Of a DNA stretch of 64,000 bases, positions 44,429 through 56,251 are shown in pieces. The position numbers and the translations under genes were made by a program. Where the stretch lies: contig JAOVFP010000017.1 in assembly GCA_025738555.1 (NCBI GenBank), positions 1,116,001 to 1,180,000 of the forward strand, written 5' to 3'. The DNA is from Cyathus striatus. Its lineage: Eukaryota; Basidiomycota; Agaricomycetes; Agaricales; Nidulariaceae. A model generated the notes under the pieces. That model made no database searches. It saw only the letters and a list, made by a program, of their open reading frames with translations, and was not told the origin of the DNA. Within the stretch, counting starts at the first letter, position 1, and each line of letters begins with the position of its first letter.

Positions 44429-47400
44429 TTACCGAGGGTCTTCAGTGAGACCTAGAGCATGTGCTATAGTGCAAAGATCATCTTTCCATTTATAGGACGA
44501 CAAAGGAAGCTCAAATGTCTTGTTTGCTGCATCATGACAAATCCGAGCCTCAGCTTCTTCAACTTTGCTCTCCTTCTGCTTTTGCTTCTCTACTGCCACC
44601 TTCTTTTGTTCCATATGCTCTTCAAACTCTTTTGCATGAGCAGCCTTCAATTGGGGGTGAGTTAAAAACTGTGCTTTTACTTTCATTGTTGACACACTGC
44701 TGTTGTTCTTCTTGCTAGTATTATTGAGTTTGGTTCGTAGTTGACTGTTAACTCGCCCCATTATCATGCAATGGGAATTAGCTGCTGTGGTGAGTGTGGA
44801 TTGGACCTTAAGAGCTTTGGTGAGAGTGTTGATTTGATGTCTCAGTGCATAGACCTCACATAAAAGGTTGTCTTTGGCCTTTAATTCATCTCCAGCATCT
44901 TGGAAGCTTGCCAACTCCAATAAGCAAGCATGAACAAGCTTTTTTGGATTGATAAAGGCATCAGGAGAAGATACATGTGTTGAATAACAATGTGGATGTG
45001 GTTCTGCTTCGGTCTTGTGGTCATCCATCCAATTTTCGTCACCATCTGCATCATGGCTCCAGTTGTATCCCTGGTCAATACCACCATGTGAACCATGACC
45101 AAAATCATTCTCATCAATGGTCTCATCATCAGAATCTTCATGTCTACTGATCTATTCACTGTCTTCATCATCACTCTCAAAATCAGAAGATCCATTCCAC
45201 AAATGCCTGCTTTCAACTACTGGAGGGTGTACTAGTTGAGTCCCTATCATTATCCTCATCTGACATTACTGCTGGGTCAGAACTTGGAATATCATCGGGA
45301 TAGCTGTCAGGAAATTGAGCCTCGGTTGAAGTAACTCTGCTTGGGGCATAGTCTTCTGGGGTGAAGACTGCTGGATTGTAGGGATAGAGTCCTGTCTTTC
45401 GAAATGATTCCTTTATAAGGTCTGGCAGCATGTGCTTCTCTTGCACTTCAAGATAATTCTGGATCACATTGTACTGGTTCTTTGATATCCCTTGGTGTAT
45501 GCATTTGTCACAATGCTCTCTCCACTGACACTGACTATGGGTGAAAATTACAACATAAAGAGGTTGCATTTTATGAGTGCACTTCAATGGGAAGCAGAGT
45601 ATTATGACAGTAAAGCCTTCCTTACATGCATCGTAAACCACCTTTTGCAACTCTGGTGTCTCATGAGAACCATGGCCATTGCAAAATAGAATAATTGGCT
45701 TCAACTTGTCAATGACATTCTTCTTTGCATGAGGTAAGAAACCTTCCTCTGTCCACTTGAGTGTAAGCACATCATCTGTCCAGCCTGAAGGTGATGTAGT
45801 GACACTATGATGAATTATATGAGTACTTGTAAGTGAATTATGAATATTTGCATACCTTCCAATACTATCATCTGGAAGATTTGACAGGTTTGGAAGTGGG
45901 CCATCAGAGAGAACAAATGAAGGGGGAACAGCATCTCTAGCAGCAGATACACATTCAACAACCATAACCAGCTCCAGGTCATCACTGCTAATCTTGTAGC
46001 GATTTCGATGTTTGCAGAAGTATACATATTTTTGAGGGCTTCCTTTTTGCCCTCCACCCAGCTGAATACCTTTTTTGTCCATATTGTAGATATGCTCTGG
46101 AGGTATTTCACCATATTGCTCATGAATAGAGTTAACCTTGTCAAAGAAGTCAGTAACAACAGCCTGGTTGAAATTTTTTGCATGTTTGGGATCAAGCTTG
46201 GCTGGTTTTGCTGGAACAATCTCTGGATGGCGGGCTACCAACCTTGATGCAAAACACTTGCCAGCTCGACACCAGCCAATTCGGTAGCATGGTCATGCAA
46301 GGTATGAAGCTCCCATGGTTGACCAGCCTCCACATCATATTCTGACCACTCTAAAAGTACAGCCTCCTGAGTAGCATTCAGTAATCGCTGCTGTTCTGCT
46401 ACATCTTTATAACATGCATGTTTTCCATTTGCACATTGTTGAAGTGTATTAACATGAACCTAAAGAATTTACACCTGAAATGAGACAACAGCATGAGAAC
46501 TGCAAGGAATGAATGGATTACTTACACCATATGCCTCAGCTGGAGAACTTGTCAATGAGCCACATGTTTCAACTGACTATCAGAGAGTCAGTTGAGAGTC
46601 AGTTGATAGTATCAGAGAGTAAATTGATAGTAAGATGAGACTTAGTTGAGACTCAGGTGAGACTCAGGTGAGAGTTTTGAGAGTCAGGTGAGAGTCAGTT
46701 GATAGTCAGATTATATTTACATACAAAATAGAGTAATTGCTAGTCTCACCTTACTGTCACCTTACTATTAGCTTACTCTTATTCAATCTGGTATCAGATA
46801 GTAATCTGAGAGTTGATTGATACAATTTCACCTGACTATCATCTGACTATCAATTAAATTTGTATGAGTTATTGGTGTAAAATAGACTCCATATAGATTC
46901 CACCTGATCACTATAGTTTCCCACAGTTATAACACTTACCTAGACTATAGTTTCCCACAGTCATTACACATGTCACAATGTGTGACATGTGTGACATGTT
47001 GAAAAAAGTGGACATTCTGAATGACACACTAGGACAAGTGTGCACAGTCATCACACTTACCTAGACTATAGTTTACTATAGTCCTCACACATGTCACACA
47101 TTGTGACATTTGTGACATGTTGGAAAAGCGTGACATGTTCAAAAAAGCGTGATATATCGGAAAACAAGTGTGACATGTTGGAAAGCGTGACATGTGTGAC
47201 ACGCTGTCACAGTATCATAGTCATCACACTTATCACACTTTTCATGTATTGTCACGCTTGTCACACTTTTTCCAGTATATCACATAGTGACTTGTGTGAC
47301 ATGTCTATTCAACATGTCACACAAGTCACGCTTTTCCAACATGTTACAAGTCACACTTTTCCCAGCATGTCACGCTTTTGGGAAAAGTGTGACTTGTGTG

Positions 47401-48110
47401 ATACAACTCCATGTGTGACATGTTGGAAAATGTTGGAAAAAGTGTGACATGTGTGACAAGCGTGGGAAAAGTGTGACATGTTGGAAAAGTGTGGCAAGTG
47501 TGATGGTTATGATATGTGACAGTTTTCCAATATGTCACATTTTCCCACGCTTGTCACACATGTCACACTTTTTCCAACATTTTCCAATATGTCACGCTTT
47601 TTCCAACATGTCACACATATCACACTTTTTCCAACATTTTCAACATGTTACACATGGAGTTAGGTGAGAGTCAGGTAAGAGTCAGGTAAGAATCCAAGCT
47701 AAGCCCAATACTAATTTCAGGTCACAACTGACTCTCAACTGACTCTAATGAGACTCTCAGTTGACTCTTGAGACTCAGTTGAGAGTCAAATGACAGTCAG
47801 ATGAGAGTCTAACCTGACTTCTGAGACTTAGTTGAGAGTCAGATGAGAGTCAGGTGAGACTATCAATACTTATATGAGAGTCAGTTGATAGTCAGTTGAT
47901 AGTCAGTTGAGACATGTGTGGGAGTGACACATACAGCTCAGCTGCTTCTGTCCAGAATTTGTATGTACTATTCCTTTTAGCTTCAATTGCAGCTTGAATG
48001 TTCTTTTCATATTCTGGATCATGATAAGCTCGGCTTTGACTTCGAGAACTACCTTGAACTATAGTATTTCCCAAGGCCTGATGCTTGAGAGCCTGCTCAA
48101 GTGCTCAATG
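44429..48110 (-). pseudogene. Pogo-type (Tigger-like) DDE transposase gene, broken
   Basis: Read on minus. The N-terminal part (ALEQALKHQALGN, then YEKNIQAAIEAKRNSTYK near 47990) is a pogo-type helix-turn-helix start. It is cut by E3 (46560-47919). A CENP-B-like part (AEAYG, intron of about 66 nt, VHVNTLQQCANGK near 46440) leads by a frameshift near 46270 to the DDE core (46241-45213: FASRLVARHPEI, PPEHIYNMDKKGIQLGGG, HGSHETPE, LYPYNPAVF). After a second frameshift and a TAG comes the long tail: an acidic stretch, a coiled coil (44900-44700), a Lys/Glu-rich helix and LCTIAHALGLTEDPR. Such tails are usual in mushroom pogo transposases. Clearly inactive. Confidence 0.85.
46560..47919. mobile_element. 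Satellite-bearing element E3 inside the transposase gene
   Basis: Ends: CCACATGTTTCAACTGACTATC on the left and the inverse on the right (GATAGTCAGTTGAGACATGTG, 47900-47919). Outer arrays on both sides carry GAGAGTCAGTTGATAGTCAG-type units (46570-46870 and 47650-47910). The inner array (46960-47650) has GTGACATGTTGGAAAAGTGT and its inverse, with GTCACGCTTTTCC variants. A CTC trinucleotide flanks both sides but is too short to prove a TSD. No coding capacity. Confidence 0.75.
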
Positions 48111-48385
48111 TAGACGTGACACATTTTTCACTGTTGCTTCATCAACTTTAATGAGGATTACAAGATATTTGACACAATCAAAAAACAATCATGTTGTTGA
48201 AATTCTGCTCAGCCGTAACATGGCTAGCATGACAACCTTCCAAAAATACTAACATAAAACATGAGCCCATACTAACAAAAAAAAGTTATATTCATCTTTA
48301 TTGAAGTAAGCTATAGCCAAATCTGAAATTTTGATGGAAAAGGAGGTCAGGAAGGCAGTGATATACACCCAACACTAACCTGTGA
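48111..48385. other. Upstream flank of the pogo gene
   Basis: The minus frame continues upstream through a TGA (near 48096) into GTGAAAAATGTGTCACGTC. No further domain is recognised. Confidence 0.35.
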
Positions 48386-49640
48386 TGTCACGACCATGCC
48401 CCTAACCTGACTTGGCAGTGGAGTATGAGAGGGTGACTGCAGAGATATGAGGGGTGAGTAATAGATGAAAGTGGAGGATGATAACTCAGGGGGTAGGACT
48501 TCGGCTTCAGCTTATGTGCTGTGCCCCTGGGATTCCCAGTCTGGGATTTCGGAGTAAGGGCAAGCCCTTTGGAGAAGACAAGAGACAAGGAGATGAGAGG
48601 TGTAACTCAAGTCAGATGAGAGAGTGAGGAGGTAGTTCAATAATAAACTAATGATTAAGTACAAATTGAGTGCTACTTAAATCCTAGAGACTCAGAGTAA
48701 GTAAAGGCCAGTGGAGAAGTATGATCAGGGTAGGTGTACTGTTACATCTGTGTCCGGAATCTGCTATTCCACACTATCCTGACATTCCTGCACTTCCTGC
48801 ACTTCCACATTGGCCGCATTTCTGACCAATTGTCAGATACATCATCATGATTTATAAATTACTTATTCATACTCATCTGCTATGTCATTATTTTGACTTA
48901 CTCCTCTATTACTACTCCTATCTGTTTCACTATATTGCATACAGCCTTTCCTTCCATTCTTCAGCCACTACTCCTCTATGGTGGCTGACTCCATGTTTAC
49001 CTATCCCTAGTTATACCCTTATACTTCGCTCAAATTAAACTACTCCACTAGTTACTTAGTATTTAAGACTTCATTTCTGTAAAGTAACTTTAGTTTTCAT
49101 ATTGACTATGATTATGAATATACCACTATACTCCATCCTCTTGTCTCTAAGGTTTCATCCTTAGTTCTGGGTCCCTATTCTGACCTTCCTCTGTTCTTTT
49201 CGCACTTGATCTTGTTCCTACCTCACACTTGAAATACAAACCACCGAGAATCACAAGGGGCACAGCATACAAGCTGAAGCCAAGGTTGACCTCCACACTT
49301 TCTGAGTTCTTCGCTTCCGACCTTGAGCTTACATAATACTACCAGTAGCTCTCTCAACACTAAACCCAGCGCCTCCCTTATCATCCCTCTGAGTGGTATG
49401 GTATGATAATGTAACACATATGTAGAATGAAGACTATAACTAATGAAACATAATAAAACATGTCAGAGAAGTGAGCACATATGGTGATGTAAAGTGAAAC
49501 AGATAGTGGTGCACTTAAGAATGATAAGTGACTCACTATGAGATGTATACTACATTACTGAGGGGATAGCTCAGTGGAACAGAAGAAGGGCAACAGAAGT
49601 AATCTATGTACAGTAAGCAATAAGTAATAAAGTAATAGGG
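48386..49640 (+). mobile_element. Old LTR, interrupted by a second LTR
   Basis: 48386-48739 matches the first half of the LTR at 50124-50771 (TGTCACGACCATGCCCCTAA, CTTCGGCTTCAGCTTATGTG). 49417-49640 matches its second half (TGTAGAATGAAGACT, GAATGATAAGTGACTCACTA). The 3' end is lost near 49640. No internal region is attached. Confidence 0.85.
48740..49416 (+). mobile_element. Solo LTR nested in the older LTR
   Basis: 677 bp with perfect TGTTACAT / ATGTAACA ends. It splits the older LTR exactly: the host reads GGTAGGTGTA before and ATATGTAGAATG after. Same family as the piece at 22946-23320. No convincing TSD. Confidence 0.85.
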
Positions 49641-50123
49641 CCAGCAAGCAGCATTGCCCACTACTACATTGTATTACAAGGATGAGGGAGAGGCTGAAAA
49701 ATAGTATAATACTGTAAATTTATGTGGTACAGGACAGAGCAATGTAACAGGGAGTAAAGAGATACAATATATTAATACCAAACTGAGAAAGGGTATATCA
49801 GGTGCAAGTATGCGAAAAATATTGTAATGTCGTCAGTCCCTATCTGTATTCCCAGTGCAAGGCATGAACCCCTGTACTACATGAATGAAGGAAGAATATC
49901 TAAACTCACTCTTCCTCATTCCAATTGAAATATTTGCCTCAAACCTCCTGCATGCTGTGTCCCATGCCAGGCTCTCATATCAACATCTACATTGCACTTC
50001 AAATGAGCAGGCATGTATGAGTTAGATGAGTAGATTCATGTTGCACAAGCGAGCTGGAGAGGGCATTTGTTAGTATGTGGAGAAAGGGAGAGGATACCCA
50101 TTTGTACCCATGACACTCACCTA
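49641..50123. other. No gene seen
   Basis: Unrecognised sequence between the decayed LTR and the complete gypsy element. The last five bases (ACCTA, 50119-50123) are the TSD of that element. Confidence 0.4.
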
Positions 50124-50771
50124 TGTCACAATCATGCCCCTAGCCTGACCTGGCAGTGGAGTATGAGGGGGTGACTATGGAGAAGCGAGGGTGAGTACAA
50201 GACAAAAGCAGAGAACAAGAACTCAGGGGTAGGACTTCAGCTTCAGCTTATGTGCTGCACCCCTGGGATTCCTGATCCTGGATTTCGGAGTAAGGGCAAG
50301 CCCTTCAGAGAAGACAAGAGATGAGAAGACAAGAGATGTAACTCAAGTCAGACTGAAGGGTGAGGACATAGTTCAATATGAAACTGAAGTCTAAGTACAA
50401 ATCGAGTACTACTTAAATACTAGAGACTTGGAGTAAGTAAAGGCCCAGTGGAGAAGTACAGTCAGGGTAGGTGTATGTAGAATGAAGACTAACTAATTAA
50501 ACATAATAAAACACATTGGAGAAGTGAGCATATATGGCAATGTAAAGTGAAACAGATGGTGGCACACTTAAGAATGATAAGTGACTCACTATGAGATGTA
50601 TACTACAATACTGAGGGGATAGCTCAGTATGGCGGAAGAAAGGAAACAAGAGTAATCTATGTACAGTAATCAATATGTAATATTAAGAACATAATCAAAG
50701 TCTGGAGTAAACAAAGGTGAAGGTGGAGTAAGAGACTAGAGGTCTGGAGGTAGGCAATATGGGATATGACA
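50124..50771 (-). repeat. 3' LTR (648 bp)
   Basis: On plus it starts TGTCACAATCATG and ends GGGATATGACA. It differs from the 5' LTR by scattered, mostly transition, changes. The adjoining internal sequence is the polypurine tract. Confidence 0.92.
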
Positions 50772-50786
50772 GTATTCCCCCCTTAA
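50772..50786 (-). promoter_or_regulatory. Polypurine tract next to the 3' LTR
   Basis: On minus TTAAGGGGGGAATAC runs straight into TGTCATATCC, the LTR start. This is the expected place and make-up of the plus-strand primer site of an LTR retrotransposon. Confidence 0.75.
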
Positions 50787-50866
50787 GGCTGAGCCTCAAG
50801 GCCTGAGCACATGATCAAACATTAAGCTTTTGAAAATTTGATCGGTGTTTTGACATCAGGTCTGGG

Positions 50867-50875
50867 TATATAAAG
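50867..50875 (+). promoter_or_regulatory. TATA box of the antisense gene
   Basis: GGTATATAAAGG lies about 76 bp upstream of the ATG at 50951, on the strand opposite to gag-pol. It is a good match to a core promoter in place and sequence. Confidence 0.6.
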
Positions 50876-50950
50876 GTCAGCTGTGGTGGAGAAGCCAAAC
50901 CCATATTTTACCCCATTGCAATAACTCCTTAGCATGTGACTGCTTTAAAC

Positions 50951-52590
50951 ATGTCTTCGAGCTCTTGACCCATGCCCCCGGCCATTGACGTGGAGAAGCT
51001 CAAGAGGCTTGAAGAGATGGAGGTGCAGTTGAAGGCCTTTAGGGCGGAGCTAGGCATTGGGACAGAGTCAATTGAGGTGGAGGCAAAAGAGACTGAGGAG
51101 GTTGAGGGGGAGAAGGAAGATGCAATGGAAGTGGATGAGGGAGGAAGATTGGGGGTGGTAGGGGCAAAGAAACATAAGCAGGAGGAGACAAAGGCAAGGG
51201 TCACTCAAACAATGGCATGACTAACTGGTCACCCAGTGGAGGAAACGACGAGGCAAGGCACTTCTCCACCAGTACACACAGAGTATGAGGCGATGATGGC
51301 AAGGTTGGAACTCATGTCGTTTAGTAAAGGGTCAATTACGCAATCCTTACACTATCACAGGGGGGCCGATAGCTTGGTGATGACAGTGGACGAGTCAACT
51401 CTGGTGGAGGAAGTGGTAGAGCAAGCATTGGCAGAGGTAGGGCCTATGAATGTAGGGGTTCCAACTCCTGTAGTAGAGCCAAAGGTAACAACCAATTCAC
51501 AGGTAGGTACTTACATGAGTGTGGAGCAAATTGCTGACCGCGAACACACCATTCAGCAGCTGGAGGCTGAAGGCCACACCATAACACTGGAGGAAGAGGT
51601 GGAGAAGAGCATCCAGTGGTCGGAGAATGAGGGTGGGTCTAAGAGGAAGCGCACCAGCATGAATCCGGAGGACACGACAGAGGTGATGCCAAAACCGCCC
51701 AAGAAGAAGACTACAACGTGGGCTTCTCAGTGCAAAGGGGTGAAGAGCAAGACTTTGATCAACGACGAGGCAGTGGAAGACAATGCTAGTAGCAAGACTA
51801 GCCAGTCTGGAAGCAAGAGTTGTACCAGAACAGAGAGTCAGGCTGGTGACAAGTCCGATGTCAAGGTGGAAGAAGTGATGGCATCAGCAGAGAAAAAGGG
51901 TAAGGGTGTGGAGAAAGCCAAGACAGCCACAGAGAAGAAAGAGAAGGAGGCCTATGTCTTGCCCAAGGTCTCTTGCAATGTGTGCAGCAAGTTCAACAGG
52001 GAGTGTTTGCTGGATCTCAAGTAAGTTGTCCATTATTCTTTCAGAGTTGTTCTGACTTGCTCCTAGGGGAAAGAAGATGAATCACAAGGTGTGCGAGGCA
52101 TGTTGGACAAAGAACGGGAGATGCAACAACGAGGGAATAATGTGGGGGACTGTAGTCCTGGGGAACACAGAGGAGCGGAGAATTGGTCTGGAGAAGATGA
52201 AGACCAGTGGTGTGGGGCAGGAGAAGCTGGTGGAGGAGTTGCAGATGCAACTGGTGGTGGTGAGGTCAAAGTTAGAGGTCACAGAGAAACAATTGGATGA
52301 ATGATGGACCAAGGTCAAGATGTTCGACACCAAGTGCAAGATTCTGAGGGACCAGCTGTTCCTAGCAGAGAATGAGCATGACAAGCTGGCGATGCAGCTC
52401 AACTCTGGGGAGCCCCTTATCGGACATGCTGATGGAGGCCTTGGGGAGGAACATCAGCATGCACACAGAGTTGATGGGCATGTTGAACAGGTTGATGACA
52501 ACCACACAGGTGGCAGAGGAGGGTACTCCGGTGGAGACTAATGAGTCTGGGAGTAATGAAGAGGAAGAAGAAGATGAAGATGAAGAGTAG
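50951..52590 (+). pseudogene. Antisense accessory gene with paired cysteine motif
   Basis: ATG at 50951. An in-frame TGA falls five codons later (MSSSS then TGA), then PPAIDVEKLKRLEEMEVQLK (coiled coil). Another TGA (after TQTMA) is followed by an acidic, Lys-rich middle. The Cys part is CNVCSKFNREC, a 46-nt intron (52021-52066), then CEACWTKNGRC: two CxxC-x6-C clusters. A coiled coil follows (LVEELQMQLVVVRSKLEVTE), one more TGA, a frameshift near 52400, then an acidic end (EEEEEDEDEE). Similar CxxC-x6-C proteins are, from memory, frequent near retrotransposons in Agaricomycetes. It lies between the chromodomain end and the polypurine tract, in opposite sense. The cluster could bind nucleic acid; the function is unknown. 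Confidence 0.7.
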
Positions 52591-52911
52591 TGTACAGTAG
52601 ACAGAAAAAATTGTATATACTTGTTTTTTGTGGACCTTAATGATTTTTTGGCATGAGAACGAAAAGTAAGAGTAAACAGTACGACAGAATAAAAGAAACA
52701 CCTTAGGAGAAAACCAATACAACCCCATACTTCCACTCTCAGCCCACCTCATTAAGTATGCAAAGTGACGAATCAGCTATGCTTATTAAATGTAGTGGTC
52801 ATCATGCAAGTGGTGTTTGGAGAAGCATCAATCTTCAACCTTTGGTCAGGAAGATGGATATGGATATACAATAAACTATAGCAGAGAAACGAAAATATAA
52901 GCAGAGAAAGT

Positions 52912-54110
52912 CTATGTAACAGGAGTAGAAGGATTAGGCTTATCAGGATAACAAGCATGAAATTCCTCTATGAGCTCTGTAGCATGTTCTACTTCGGTGG
53001 CAGCCAACCAAGTGAGTTCTTCATCAGTTCCTTCATAACCAGTCCATCAGACTAAGTAATGAAGTGGACATTTCTTGAACCAGCGATCCAGCTTGGAGTC
53101 GCAGATCTCACTGATCTCAAACTCGATACCTCTGTCGATTTCCACAGGGGGAGGCAGAGGTATCTCTCGACCAGGGATAGTGTTTTCAACTGTGGGCTCA
53201 AGCATAGAGACATGGAATACAGGGTGTACAGCTCAGAAATTGGGAGGGAGTCTAAGGGTGTGGGAGTGGGTACCAGTTTCGGCAATGATCTTGAAGGGAC
53301 CATAATACTTTTCAGCCAATTTCTTGGAAGGGCAAGTGGTGTTAAAGAACTTAGCACGAATAAAGGCTTTAGTTCCAACTTTGAACTCCAGGGCAGGCAA
53401 GTGACAGTTGTCTGCTCTGACCTGATAGCACTTCTGAGCAAGTGCTATTTTGGCCTTGAGATTTTCATGAAGTTCCTGAAGATCCACGGCATAGTCCCTA
53501 GCATGAATGGAGGTAATATCATGTTTGGGGTAGACTGTAATCTGTGGATGATAACCCTTATTGGTGAAGAAAGGAGTCATATTAGTGGTTGAGCTCAGTG
53601 TATTATTATATGCAAACTCAGCAATGGGAAGGAGATTGGCCCAGTTGTCCTGCTGGTAATTGCAGTAAATGTGAAGGTACTGCTCTAAGACTTGGTTAAT
53701 GTGTTCAGTTTGTCCGTCACCTTCTGGATGGTATCCGGAGGTAAAGTGTAGGTTAATGCTGAGAACCTTACCAAGAGACTGGAAGAAGTGGGAGATGAAC
53801 TCTGAACCACAATCAGAGGTAATGTGGCTGGGAACACCATGCTTAGAGAATATGTGCATGACAAAGAGCTTAGCAAGCTGGGTGGAGGTGATAGTGTTAT
53901 GGCAAGGGATGAAGATAGCTTGCTTGCTAAGGTGGTCAACAATAACTAGGATTGAATTGTACTTATCAAATCTGGGGTCCATGGGGGTGGAGTGCCATGG
54001 GCGCTCTGGAATAGGCAATTGCTTCAAGGTACTGTAGGGATGGTGATGCTGTGGTTTAGACTGTAAGCAGGTGGTGCAAGACTTACAATAATCCTTGACA
54101 TAAGTACAAA
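52912..54110 (-). pseudogene. Integrase catalytic core and chromodomain
   Basis: From 54110: LCTYVKDYCKSCTTCLQSKP (second half of the zinc-binding region), STPMD (first Asp), HITSDCGSEF (second Asp; relatives have DRGSEF), HPEGDGQTEHINQ (Glu), VGTKAFIRAKFF, YYGPFKII. A TGA (LPPNF then TGA then AVHPVFHVSML) falls at an expected Arg. The chromodomain follows: FEISEICDSKLDRW, HYLV, TGA at an expected Arg, WTGYEGTDEELTWLAATEV. The end is TAG at 52912. Separated from the upstream half by E4. Chromodomain integrases are known to target heterochromatin. Confidence 0.88.
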
Positions 54111-54114
54111 GTCC

Positions 54115-56251
54115 ATCAGGAAATGCCCATATTACAAATTTAGACTATTAAGGTTGAAAAAAGCTTGGTTTAAGGTAAATTTAGTTGGAAAAAGTAACAT
54201 TAGATGTTTTAGGCAAATAAGCTGAGGTCTGGTACTTATTTTGACTAAAAAGATTGAAGTAAGGAGTGATTAGGTTGAACTTAGGTGATTTAAATTGTGA
54301 ATTAATATAATTTAATCACACTATCCCACTTATGTTATAGCATTAGGCAAATATTAGGTAGTTTCTTACAGTATAAATTGCATATAAAGAGGGAATAGCT
54401 TGGAATTAGGTGAACTTATCTCACAATAGATTACCAATAAACATATATGACTCTATTTCTACAAGCTAAATACAATGACTAAAATAATAGTAACAATTAT
54501 CTACATATAGCTGACAAGGGACTATGAGGAAATAAGAGGACTTTTCTGAGAGAATTTGGTTGTAGAAGCAGCAGAGGGGTACAGTGAGACACTGTGTGCA
54601 TGCGAGAGAACAAGAGTACACAAGAGACCATGCAAGAGCAAGAGAGTGTGAACACCAGAGACAGTGCAACAGTGAGAGTGTGTGAAAGCATGAGTGGGAA
54701 GTGCAATTGAGAGAGTGCAAGAGAATGTGTGTGAATGAGAGCAAGAGGGTATGCAAGAGAGAGCGCAAGAGCGAGACTGTATGTGAGAAAGCAAGAGCAC
54801 ATGAGACCATGCAAGAGTGAGAGAGTGCGAAAGTGCATGTGAGAGCAAGTGAAAATGTGAGTATGAAAGTGACTTGGCACACGAGAGCGAGAGAGAGAAC
54901 ACGTAGGAGAGTGCGAGAGCAAGAGACAGTGTGATAGTGTTTGCACAAGAGGGCCAGAGAGAGTGTGCATGAGAGTGAGAATGAAAGAGCATTCATTCTT
55001 GTGATTGAACAGTCTCTGTAGCCAAACCTCAAGCTCAGGCTTCAACACTGGGATATCAGTAAAGAGAATGGGGACTTACGTGGCTTGATGAAACACCAAT
55101 CAAATACACCCAGAGTTGCAAACTCTTACTATCACCCAGAACAGAAGATAATACATGAAAGGTGTGAAGAAGTATTGAGGGAAGAGGACAGTAATATATG
55201 TGTGCAGACAGAAAGTGATGGGGGATGAGAGGGGGAAGCAAGGGGAAGGTGGGGAAAGTCAAACAAGTCGAAAGAGTTGAACACTGAATGACAACGTGTT
55301 CATGACGTGGATAAATCATGTGATAATTGCATCAGCTTCCCAACAATTTGATTGGCTGGCAACTCATTTCGGCTTAACCTCAATAGCAGCTGTCACATTT
55401 GGCAGCTTGGATGCATCGACTTTACAATTTGGTTGCAGTGCATACAGCTTCGAGATATGGGTATATGCTTTGATAATCCCTTGAATATAATAACTTTGTA
55501 AGTGCATTTTATTTTTTGAAACATTAGGATTATGTAGAAGGCAGCAAATTATAATAACTACTTATAGACTAAAGTAGAGATATACTAATAAGCATAATGT
55601 GTGCTACAACTTAGGTAAAGTATAAATAGGGGAATTCAAAGTTGGCATAACATGATATGCTACACTGATTTCTGTGTTGTTACTAAGGAGAACAATCAGC
55701 AATCAGTTCGGAATTTATAATGTTGAGATAGTGCTGACAGGAACCACATCCTTTCACCTTATGAAAATATACATTTTATGAGATATATTGTCTGAACATA
55801 ATAATATCTACACAACCTCCAAATTTGAACAAGATATATAAGTAGGAAATAGTAAATCTTAGTGAATGTGCATAGTGAAATTCTCCGTTTGAATTGCTGC
55901 TCACGTTTTTTGGCAATATTGTAGTGATTTGTCTGTAGTGACCGGTAGCAATGCTACAAAATAGCCAACTTTGAATTCCCCTATTGCAATCACTGACATA
56001 AATGACAATTAGTTAGTACTAAGTTACAATAAGCTATTGGTGGTAACCTATTTTGACTTATTAACATTTACTTACATTGTATCAAGTATATTTAAGTGAT
56101 GCTAAGGTGAACTTAGTGAGTAGTGTGTGCATACATTAGTACACTTAAGCCGAAATATGTTACATATAAGTTTAAATAAGGAACTATAAGATAAGGGGTA
56201 CACCTTAGTTGAACTAACTTGACTAATTTAGTGAACTGGGAATTTCCTGAT
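54115..56251. mobile_element. Satellite-bearing element E4 with 4-bp TSD (GTCC)
   Basis: Ends ATCAGGAAATGCCC and GGGAATTTCCTGAT are inverted. GTCC lies on each side (54111-54114, 56252-56255), and removing the element restores the integrase reading (EYTWPG joined to LCTYVKDY). Outer flanks have TTAGGTTGAACTTAGG-like words. The inner array (54580-54990) is made of GAGAGTGCAAGAGAG / GTGTGAGAGCAAG words. It carries a nested MITE (55629-55981). Open frames in the array are artefacts. Confidence 0.88.
55629..55981. mobile_element. 353-bp MITE with TA target site
   Basis: Perfect TIR GGGGAATTCAAAGTTGGC at both ends, flanked by TA (55627-55628, 55982-55983). Related to 35973-36322 and, by its ends, to 36325-37565. 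It lies inside E4, itself inside the gypsy element. Confidence 0.88.

Noticed and set aside
54466..55048. Leu/Ser/His-rich ORFs with a membrane-like look
   Set aside because: They come from the GAGAGTGCAAG array in E4; three frames are open.
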